In this document: positions 1 through 5,278 of the stretch, piece by piece | How positions within the stretch are numbered: the first letter of the stretch is position 1 | Layout of the letters: each line of letters begins with the position of its first letter | Assembly (NCBI GenBank): GCA_030706105.1 | Contig: JAUZPC010000191.1 | Location: 1-6,059 of the forward strand | From: Bacteroidota bacterium | Lineage (GTDB): Bacteria; Bacteroidota; Ignavibacteria; Ignavibacteriales; Ignavibacteriaceae | Length of the DNA stretch: 6,059 bases | Direction of reading: 5' to 3' | Position numbers and translations under genes: made by a program | Notes under the pieces: model-generated | Told to the model about the DNA's origin: nothing | The model's input: only the letters and a program-made list of their open reading frames with translations | Database searches by the model: none

Positions 1-1049
1 AGGATATGAACGGCAATACATGCCGTATTACCATAGCTGCCGATCTTGCTGTTAAAAAAGGTATTGTTGTTGTTAACTCCGCCGGAAACGAGGGGAATAA
101 TTCAAGCCATAATACTTTAGGCGCTCCTGCAGACGGCGATAGTGTAATTACAGCCGGTGCTGTTACAAGTTCCGGTACCAGGTCTGACTTTAGCAGCGTA
201 GGCCCAACTGTTGATGGGCGTACAAAGCCTGACATTATGGCTATGGGCTCAAGCGTAAGCGTTGCAAGTCCTTATTCAACTACCGGCTATACATATAACG
301 ACGGTACTTCCTTTAGCTGCCCTTTAGCTGCCGGTACAGCAGCATTAGTTTTACAGGCCAGACCGTTTCTGACCCCTATTCAAATAAGAGACGCACTCAG
401 AAATACAGCCTCTATGCATACATCTCCTAACAACCAGATGGGATGGGGCATTATAAATACTTTAGCTGCAATTAATTATTTCCCGGTACCTGTTGAATTA
501 ACTTCATTTACCTGTGCTTCAGGTAATACCGGCATTACTCTTAATTGGGTCACCGCTACTGAAAAGAACAACTCAGGTTTTGAAGTTCAAAGACGCTCTT
601 ACAACTCTCAGGATAATTTTATTACTGTTGGTTTTGTTAATGGCAATGGAACTTCAACTGAAAAACACTCTTACGCTTATAATGATAAACCAGGAACCGG
701 CAAATATGTTTACAGACTTAAACAGGTTGATTTTGACGGAACAGTAAGTTTTAGTAAAGAAGTTGAAAGCAGTTTTGATGTTGTAAATTCCTTTACTTTA
801 TATCAAAATTATCCTAATCCGTTTAACCCGACTACAAATATAAAATTTGATATCCCTGAATCAGGTCATGTTAAATTAGCTTTATATGATGTACTGGGCA
901 ACATGGTTAAAGTTCTTATGGATGAATCTAAAGATAAAGGGACTTATTCATGCTCACTGAATGCTAAAAATATGGCAAGCGGTACTTATTTTGTTAAACT
1001 TATCAGCAATGGATATCAAAAAACGATAAAAATTGCCTTATTAAAATAA
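1..1049 (+). CDS. Subtilisin-like (S8) serine protease with C-terminal T9SS sorting domain, 5'-truncated
   Basis: This is the C-terminal part of a secreted subtilase. The frame is open to the window edge, so the ATG at 6 is probably internal, and the catalytic Asp and His must lie upstream. Numbering from that Met, the oxyanion-hole motif SAGNEG is at 25-30 (Asn28) and the catalytic motif GTSFSCP at 100-106 (Ser102), so the visible half of the active site is intact. An Fn3-like beta-sandwich follows at about 161-258 (PVELTSF to YRLKQVDFDGT). A type IX secretion type A sorting domain fills about 264-347: NYPNPFNPTT, then LALYDVLGNMV, then GTYFVKLISNG, with a short basic end. In known systems this tail directs export across the outer membrane and is cleaved off. 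The protein is therefore inferred to be an extracellular or surface protease. Its substrate cannot be told. Four cysteines (6, 105, 170, 316) could form disulfides outside the cell. It lies upstream of the chaperone genes and is probably a separate transcription unit. Confidence 0.93.
   Translation, partial: DMNGNTCRITIAADLAVKKGIVVVNSAGNEGNNSSHNTLGAPADGDSVITAGAVTSSGTRSDFSSVGPTVDGRTKPDIMAMGSSVSVASPYSTTGYTYNDGTSFSCPLAAGTAALVLQARPFLTPIQIRDALRNTASMHTSPNNQMGWGIINTLAAINYFPVPVELTSFTCASGNTGITLNWVTATEKNNSGFEVQRRSYNSQDNFITVGFVNGNGTSTEKHSYAYNDKPGTGKYVYRLKQVDFDGTVSFSKEVESSFDVVNSFTLYQNYPNPFNPTTNIKFDIPESGHVKLALYDVLGNMVKVLMDESKDKGTYSCSLNAKNMASGTYFVKLISNGYQKTIKIALLK
311..332 (+). repeat. Perfect tandem duplication of an 11-mer in the protease active-site codons
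   Basis: CTTTAGCTGCC occurs twice, back to back (311-321 and 322-332), starting at the last base of the catalytic Ser codon. The unit is not a multiple of three, so the copies are read in different frames, as F-S-C and L-A-A of the conserved GTSFSCPLAAG stretch. The repeat is seen directly. It may be a chance result of codon choice. Confidence 0.9.
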
Positions 1050-1065
1050 CAGTTTAGTGTACAAA

Positions 1066-1096
1066 CAAGGATTTAACTACAAATTACCTTGATTTT
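1066..1096 (+). terminator. Possible weak stem-loop terminator after the protease gene
   Basis: CAAGG (1066-1070) pairs with CCTTG (1087-1091). The inner ATTT (1071-1074) can pair with AAAT (1081-1084) if TA at 1085-1086 bulges out, leaving a 6-nt loop. ATTTT follows. It starts 16 nt after the protease stop, a usual terminator position, but the stem is AT-rich and bulged and the T-run is short, so any termination is probably partial. It overlaps the -35 of the promoter candidate below. Confidence 0.3.
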
Positions 1097-1117
1097 AAGA
1101 AGTTAGATAATTAAAAT
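1089..1117 (+). promoter_or_regulatory. Candidate sigma70-like promoter for the chaperone block
   Basis: TTGATT (1089-1094) and TAAAAT (1112-1117) are separated by exactly 17 nt, matching 4/6 and 5/6 of the classical -35 and -10 boxes. Transcription would begin near 1124, giving a leader of about 30 nt before the ATG at 1155 that contains the SD site. The gap is very AT-rich, so chance matches are likely. Many Bacteroidota use a different -7 element (TAnnTTTG), which is not clearly seen here. Confidence 0.35.
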
Positions 1118-1140
1118 AATCAGCCTAAAATTTCAATAAA

Positions 1141-1145
1141 AGGAG
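1141..1145 (+). promoter_or_regulatory. Shine-Dalgarno site AGGAG for the large foldase lipoprotein
   Basis: AGGAG lies 9 nt before the ATG at 1155 and fixes that start. It is the strongest SD in the window and fits high translation of the first chaperone gene. The next gene (TTG at 3106) has none. Confidence 0.8.
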
Positions 1146-1154
1146 AAAAATTAA

Positions 1155-3131
1155 ATGGCTTTAAGGTTAGTAACTCTATTTTCCGTTTTAATGACAGTAT
1201 TTTTGATGTCATGTGGTCCTAAAGTAACAGAAAATGTACTTGCAAAATACGATGGCGGACAAGTTACCAAAAGTGAATTTGAAGAATATTATATTAAAAA
1301 TTCAGGTAACATTGAACAGGCAAAAAAAGACTCTTTGCCTAAATTAAAAAGCTTTTTGGATCTTTATGTAAATTACAAACTCAAATTAGAAGATGCTAAA
1401 GTAAAAGGTTATCCAAGCAATAAAGACTTAATTCAGGAACTTAATGATTATAAAAAGAAAGTCGGTGTCTCTTTCTTATTAGAAAAAGAATTAGTCCTTC
1501 CTGGAATCAAGAACTTATATGAAAGAAGAAAAGTTGAGTTAAGAGCTGCTCATATTATGTTGCGTCCTGATTCAACCGGTGATGAAGCTTGCCGCATTAA
1601 AGCAAACAAAATATTAGACAGCATAAAACTTGGCAAAGCTACCTTTGAAGATATGGCTATGAAGTATTCAATTGATGTTTATTCAAAAAATGTTGGTGGA
1701 GATATCTTCTATATTACTGCCGGTATGCTTCCTTATGAATTTGAAGATGCCTGCTATGCTACAGAACCTGGTAATGTTTATCCAAATGTTGTAAAAACAA
1801 AATTCGGATATCATATTATTAAAGTTACTGAAAAACAAGAACGAATTCCTCAGATTAGAGCAAGCCACATTCTTGTTGATTTTTATGATGGTAAAGGTAA
1901 TGTTGACTCTGCTGCTGCAAAAGCAAAAATTGATACGGTTAAAATGCTTCTTGCTCAAGGTAAACCTTTTGAAGATTTAGCCAGACAATACAGCAAAGAC
2001 CCCGGCTCAAAAGATAATGGCGGCGACCTTAACTTCTTTGAAAGAAGAATGATGGTTAAGGAATTTGACGAAGCTGCATTTAAACTTAAAAAAGGTGAAG
2101 TCTCTGATATTATAAAAACCAATTATGGCTATCATATTATTAAATTGACCGACGTTCGTAAAACTGCTCCTTTTGAAGAACAAAAAGAAGAACTTAAAAA
2201 AATGTTTAAACAGTCACGTTATCAAGATACTTATGATAACTATGTTAAAACTTTAGCAACAAAATATAATTATAAAGTTAATCAGGAGACCCTTAACTTA
2301 ATGTTAAAAAACAGCGATTCTGTAAGAATAGCTGATGAAAATCCTAAAGCTATACTTTATAAAGATAAAGAACTTATGTCACTTAACGGTAAAAGCATTA
2401 CTGCCGGTACCGTTCTTGAAGATTTAAAAGATATGTCTGAATTTGCAAGCCGTTTTATTGTTTTTGATGCAATGAAAAGCGGTATGGACAAATTATCCGG
2501 TGATTTATTACTTCAGGAAGAAGCTGCTAATTTAGATAAATCTGATAATGAATTTGCTTCTTTAATGGAAGATTATAGAAATGGTATCTATATTTTCAAA
2601 TTACAAGAAGATGAAATTTGGTCTCAAATTAAAGTTGACTCTGCTAAATTATTACCTCTTTATGAAACTACAAAACAAAACTATGTATGGCCTGACAGAG
2701 TAAATTATCAGGAAATATATTCTTCTAATGATAGTTTAGCTAACCGTTACTATTCAATGTATCAAAACGGAACCAACTTTGATACTTTAGCTGTTAAATA
2801 CACTGAACGCCCGGGTTTGAAAGAAAAAGCCGGTGTTTATAACCTAGTTGAAGTTAGTTCGAATCAAATGGCAGATATTGCTTTTAAACTTAAAAACAAT
2901 GGTGACGTTTCTGCTCCTTTCAAAGCAGGCAGCGGCACTGCTTTTGTTAAATTACTTTCTAAAGAACCCAGCAGAATTAAAACTTTTGACGAAGCAAGAG
3001 CTGAAGTTGCAGGGCTTTATCAGGAAAATGAAAGCAAAAGGTTAGAACAATCTTATAACCAAAAATTAAAAGATAAATATTCACCTGAAATCTTTTATCA
3101 AAACCTTGAACAAGTATTTAAAACTAAGTAA
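1155..3131 (+). CDS. Large multi-parvulin peptidylprolyl isomerase, lipoprotein (SurA/PpiD/PrsA-like)
   Basis: This 658-aa protein starts with a lipoprotein signal peptide: a hydrophobic stretch, then LMSC with lipidated Cys20. A helical SurA_N-like chaperone region spans about 28-120. Parvulin domain 1 is about 128-226 (AAHIM with His133, GGDI, M191, F196, FGYHII with His220). Parvulin domain 2 is about 233-333 (SHIL with His238, GGDL, MMVKEF, YGYHII with His327). Both keep the two conserved His and look competent for proline cis/trans isomerisation. After a helical middle region, about 515-603 resembles a third parvulin fold (NFDTLAVKYTERPG, IAFKLKNNGDVS, TAFVKLLSKEP) but lacks both His motifs, so it is probably a binding or structural domain. 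The overall layout resembles PpiD, with a lipid anchor in place of a membrane helix. It is likely held in a membrane facing the periplasm and acts on proteins in transit. It overlaps the next gene by 26 nt and probably leads the operon. The exact clients are unknown. Confidence 0.93.
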   Translation: MALRLVTLFSVLMTVFLMSCGPKVTENVLAKYDGGQVTKSEFEEYYIKNSGNIEQAKKDSLPKLKSFLDLYVNYKLKLEDAKVKGYPSNKDLIQELNDYKKKVGVSFLLEKELVLPGIKNLYERRKVELRAAHIMLRPDSTGDEACRIKANKILDSIKLGKATFEDMAMKYSIDVYSKNVGGDIFYITAGMLPYEFEDACYATEPGNVYPNVVKTKFGYHIIKVTEKQERIPQIRASHILVDFYDGKGNVDSAAAKAKIDTVKMLLAQGKPFEDLARQYSKDPGSKDNGGDLNFFERRMMVKEFDEAAFKLKKGEVSDIIKTNYGYHIIKLTDVRKTAPFEEQKEELKKMFKQSRYQDTYDNYVKTLATKYNYKVNQETLNLMLKNSDSVRIADENPKAILYKDKELMSLNGKSITAGTVLEDLKDMSEFASRFIVFDAMKSGMDKLSGDLLLQEEAANLDKSDNEFASLMEDYRNGIYIFKLQEDEIWSQIKVDSAKLLPLYETTKQNYVWPDRVNYQEIYSSNDSLANRYYSMYQNGTNFDTLAVKYTERPGLKEKAGVYNLVEVSSNQMADIAFKLKNNGDVSAPFKAGSGTAFVKLLSKEPSRIKTFDEARAEVAGLYQENESKRLEQSYNQKLKDKYSPEIFYQNLEQVFKTK

Positions 3132-3930
3132 TATATTTATTATTCCCCTCCTTGCCGCAGCCTTAATAAGCTGCGGCAAGAATAAATCTGACAACGAATT
3201 TGCCGCCAAAGTTGACAAGTCCACTCTATCCCAAAAAGAACTAAATTTACTGGCCGACTCTTCCACTTACCGCAATTTATCCAAGCAGGAAATTATTAAT
3301 GAGTGGATTCAAAATGAAGTACTATTTAAAGAAGCTGAACGAAACGGAATTTTAAATGATTCTAAATTTCAGGCTGCTCTTTCCTTGTCTAAAAAAAAGC
3401 TGGCTGCCGGTTTCCTTCTGGACAAAATTTATGATGAATACAAACCGGAAATTTCCGAATCTGAAATTGCAAATTATTTTAATACCCACAAGGAAGAATT
3501 TAAGTTATCGCATAAAGCTTTTTTTGTAAACCTTGCAATATTTAACAATCAGGAAGATGCGGTTAAGTTTAGAAACGAAATTTTGGGCAAAAATTGGGAA
3601 CAGGCGCTATTTTCTTTTAAAGACAACAAAGCTTTAGTTAAATTTGAGACCAGGAAATTAATTTATTATGAAGATGTTGAACCTTCTGATCTTGCCGAAG
3701 TGCTAAATCAGATGCATCCGGGCGAAATTAGTGTCCTCTTGCCACTTGGTAATGACTTTATTGAATCCTTTTTAATAAATAAATTTGAAGATGAAACTGT
3801 GCCTACTTTGGATGCAGTAAAATTGAATGTTAAAGCCAGATTGCTTGAAGTTAAAAAAAACGAATATTTAAAAATCTATATGAACAAATTGTATTCTAAA
3901 TATGCAATTGAAATTAAAGGTGAAAAATGA
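3106..3930 (+). CDS. SurA/PrsA-type chaperone lipoprotein with degenerate parvulin-like domain
   Basis: This is a 274-aa predicted lipoprotein. The chosen start is TTG at 3106, inside the end of the previous gene. The upstream frame is open only to 3070 with no ATG or GTG, and downstream starts would lose the Lys-containing n-region (MNKYLK). The signal peptide ends in LISC, with lipidated Cys23. Residues 30-125 look like the helical SurA_N-type chaperone domain (KVDKSTLSQKELNLL, then INEWIQNEVLFKEAERNGI, a common pattern in this family). Residues about 133-228 have the length and position of a parvulin domain but lack the HI-L, GGD and GYHII motifs, so isomerase activity is unlikely. A closing helix (about 235-262) matches the usual C-terminal return to the chaperone core. 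It is inferred to be a non-catalytic periplasmic holdase or a partner of the flanking isomerases. No SD precedes the TTG, so translation probably depends on coupling to the gene before. It overlaps the next gene by four bases (ATGA). Confidence 0.85.
   Translation: MNKYLKLSNIFIIPLLAAALISCGKNKSDNEFAAKVDKSTLSQKELNLLADSSTYRNLSKQEIINEWIQNEVLFKEAERNGILNDSKFQAALSLSKKKLAAGFLLDKIYDEYKPEISESEIANYFNTHKEEFKLSHKAFFVNLAIFNNQEDAVKFRNEILGKNWEQALFSFKDNKALVKFETRKLIYYEDVEPSDLAEVLNQMHPGEISVLLPLGNDFIESFLINKFEDETVPTLDAVKLNVKARLLEVKKNEYLKIYMNKLYSKYAIEIKGEK
3151..3180 (+). promoter_or_regulatory. Perfect 11-bp GC-rich inverted repeat over the lipobox codons
   Basis: CTTGCCGCAGC (3151-3161) is exactly complementary to GCTGCGGCAAG (3170-3180) with an 8-nt loop, and 8 of 11 pairs are G-C in an AT-rich region. 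It begins 19 nt after the stop of the large foldase gene and lies in codons 16-25 of the next lipoprotein (LAAALISCGK). No T-run follows on either strand, so it is not a classical intrinsic terminator. It could stabilise the upstream mRNA end, pause transcription or lower translation of the second gene. The repeat is seen directly; any function is inferred. Confidence 0.75.
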
Positions 3931-5207
3931 AAATTAAAACTTTTGTCCTTGTGTTTTTCTGTTTTTGGTTCGCAAAAAATATATTTGCACAAGAAGTACT
4001 GGATAAAATTGTTGCTGTTGTTGATAATGAAATAATCTGTCAAAGTGAACTTAATTTTCAGGTTAATCTTTATGCTTCTCAGAAGAACCTTGACCCAAAC
4101 ACACCGGGACTAAAAGAACAATTGCTTAACGCTTTAATTGAAGATAAATTAGCTTATTCTCAGGCAATTTTTGACTCTATTACTGTTTCTGATGAAGAAC
4201 TGAATCAGCGTATAAATTATCAGATTGATAATTTTACTCAGCAGTTCGGCTCTGTTGAAGGTGTTGAAAAAGCTTACGGTATGTCTATTGAGAAAATAAA
4301 AAAAGAATTAAGATCTAATGTTACTAAAAGCATTATGGTTCAAAAACTTCAGGATAAAAATTTTGGACAATTAAGTGTTTCTAAAAGGGAAGTAGAAGAA
4401 TTCTATGGTATCTACAAAGACAGCATTGCTGTAATCCCTGAAAAATTTAGAGTTTCTCATATTTTCCGCCTTCCAAAAGTCTCTGATGAATTAAAGGTAA
4501 AGTACAAACAAAAAGCACAATCCCTGCTGGATTCACTCAAAGCAGGCGCTGATTTCTCTGCTTTCGCAAAAAAATATTCTGAAGATCCCGGCAGTGCTGC
4601 TAAAGGCGGAGATTTAGGTTTTACAAAACGCGGAATGCTTTTTCCTGAATTTGAATCTGTTGCATATGATCTAAAACCCGGACAGACCTCTGCTGTTGTG
4701 GAAACTCCGGTCGGTTATCATATTATTCAATTAATTGAAAGACGCGGAGACAATATTCACGCCCGCCATATACTTGTTAAGTTTAAAAATGACGACGAAG
4801 CAGATCTTAAAGTTATTGAAATGCTAAGCGCTGTAAGAGATACTATTCAAAGAGGAATAGCTAAATTTCAGGAAATGGCTAAAAAATACAGCGAAGATAG
4901 AGAAACCGCTCCATTTGGCGGACTTATCGGCGAATTTTATGTAAATCAGTTAGATAAAACTTTAGGTGATATAGTTTCTAAAATGGAAGACGGCGAACTT
5001 AGTTACCCAAAAAGAATTGATTACGGCAAAGATATTTACGGCTATCATATCGTTTGGCTTGAAAAAAGAATTCCAAAACATGCCGCTAATTTAAGAGATG
5101 ATTTTGCTGAAATAGAAAAAATGACACAGAATAACAAAAAACAAAAATTATATCAAAAATGGATGGAAGATTTAAAGAAAAAAATCTTCTGGGAAATAAG
5201 ATTATAG
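3927..5207 (+). CDS. surA: SurA-like periplasmic chaperone / peptidylprolyl isomerase
   Basis: At 426 aa this is almost the length of E. coli SurA (428 aa) and has the same order of parts. A Sec signal peptide (1-21) ends in IFA, with cleavage probably before Gln22. The SurA_N region is about 24-150 (LDKIVAVVDNEIICQSELN, typical of the family). Parvulin domain 1 is about 174-272 (SHIF with His178, KYSEDPGSAAKGGDLGF, GMLFPEFE, VGYHII with His265). Parvulin domain 2 is about 278-380 (RHILV with His281, KYSEDRETAPFGG, GYHIV with His374), followed by a basic C-terminal helix. Known SurA escorts unfolded outer-membrane proteins through the periplasm to the BAM complex. Domain 1 has the canonical residues here, while domain 2 lacks the GGDLGF and M/F positions. 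The ATG overlaps the TGA of the previous gene (ATGA), with AAAGGTGA just upstream, so it is translationally coupled to the lipoprotein before it. The family is secure; orthology to SurA rests on architecture. Confidence 0.93.
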   Translation: MKIKTFVLVFFCFWFAKNIFAQEVLDKIVAVVDNEIICQSELNFQVNLYASQKNLDPNTPGLKEQLLNALIEDKLAYSQAIFDSITVSDEELNQRINYQIDNFTQQFGSVEGVEKAYGMSIEKIKKELRSNVTKSIMVQKLQDKNFGQLSVSKREVEEFYGIYKDSIAVIPEKFRVSHIFRLPKVSDELKVKYKQKAQSLLDSLKAGADFSAFAKKYSEDPGSAAKGGDLGFTKRGMLFPEFESVAYDLKPGQTSAVVETPVGYHIIQLIERRGDNIHARHILVKFKNDDEADLKVIEMLSAVRDTIQRGIAKFQEMAKKYSEDRETAPFGGLIGEFYVNQLDKTLGDIVSKMEDGELSYPKRIDYGKDIYGYHIVWLEKRIPKHAANLRDDFAEIEKMTQNNKKQKLYQKWMEDLKKKIFWEIRL

Positions 5208-5257
5208 GCACCCAATTTTGATGTAAAGCGGAACTCAGTTTCTTCATTTTTTAGTTA

Positions 5258-5263
5258 TATAAT
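5258..5263 (+). promoter_or_regulatory. Isolated TATAAT box before the MoxR gene
   Basis: A perfect TATAAT lies in the 71-nt gap after the SurA-like gene. There is no -35-like hexamer 16-18 nt upstream, and transcription from it would start near 5270, leaving only about nine bases before the TTG and cutting off most of the SD. It is weak evidence for an internal promoter; the ATPase may simply be read from the upstream operon. Confidence 0.2.
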
Positions 5264-5265
5264 TT

Positions 5266-5274
5266 AAAGGCAGG
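5266..5274 (+). promoter_or_regulatory. Ribosome binding site AAAGGCAGG supporting the TTG start of the MoxR gene
   Basis: AAAGG (5266-5270) ends 8 nt before TTG at 5279, and AGG (5272-5274) ends 4 nt before it. The reading frame is closed by TAG at 5252-5254 and has no ATG or GTG before the conserved domain, so this site fixes TTG 5279 as the start. Confidence 0.6.
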
Positions 5275-5278
5275 TATT

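Noticed and set aside
514..747. 77-codon + strand open frame inside the protease gene
   Set aside because: It overlaps the conserved Fn3-like region in another frame, has Leu-rich low-complexity content, and shows no family resemblance.
1683..1958. 91-codon antisense open frame inside the large foldase gene
   Set aside because: It is antisense to a strongly conserved parvulin region; its Phe/Asn/Ile-rich composition is typical of an AT-rich shadow.
2848..3045. 65-codon + strand open frame inside the large foldase gene
   Set aside because: It is a frame-shifted shadow with no SD and no recognisable motif.
3132..3180. Intrinsic terminator after the large foldase gene
   Set aside because: The stem at 3151-3180 is strong but is followed by AATAAATCTG rather than a T-run, and it lies within the next coding region.
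3081..3266. 61-codon antisense open frame across the junction of the two lipoprotein genes
   Set aside because: It is antisense to a clear signal peptide and has no independent support.
3391..3398. A8 run followed by G (AAAAAAAAG) as a possible programmed frameshift site; a second A8 lies at 3853-3860
   Set aside because: A -1 shift at the first run reaches a stop after about a dozen codons, no stimulatory hairpin or SD is evident, and such runs are expected in AT-rich Lys codons.
5232..5252. T6 run (5247-5252) after the SurA-like gene as a terminator
   Set aside because: The only nearby stem is a 3-bp AAC/GTT pairing, too weak for an intrinsic terminator.
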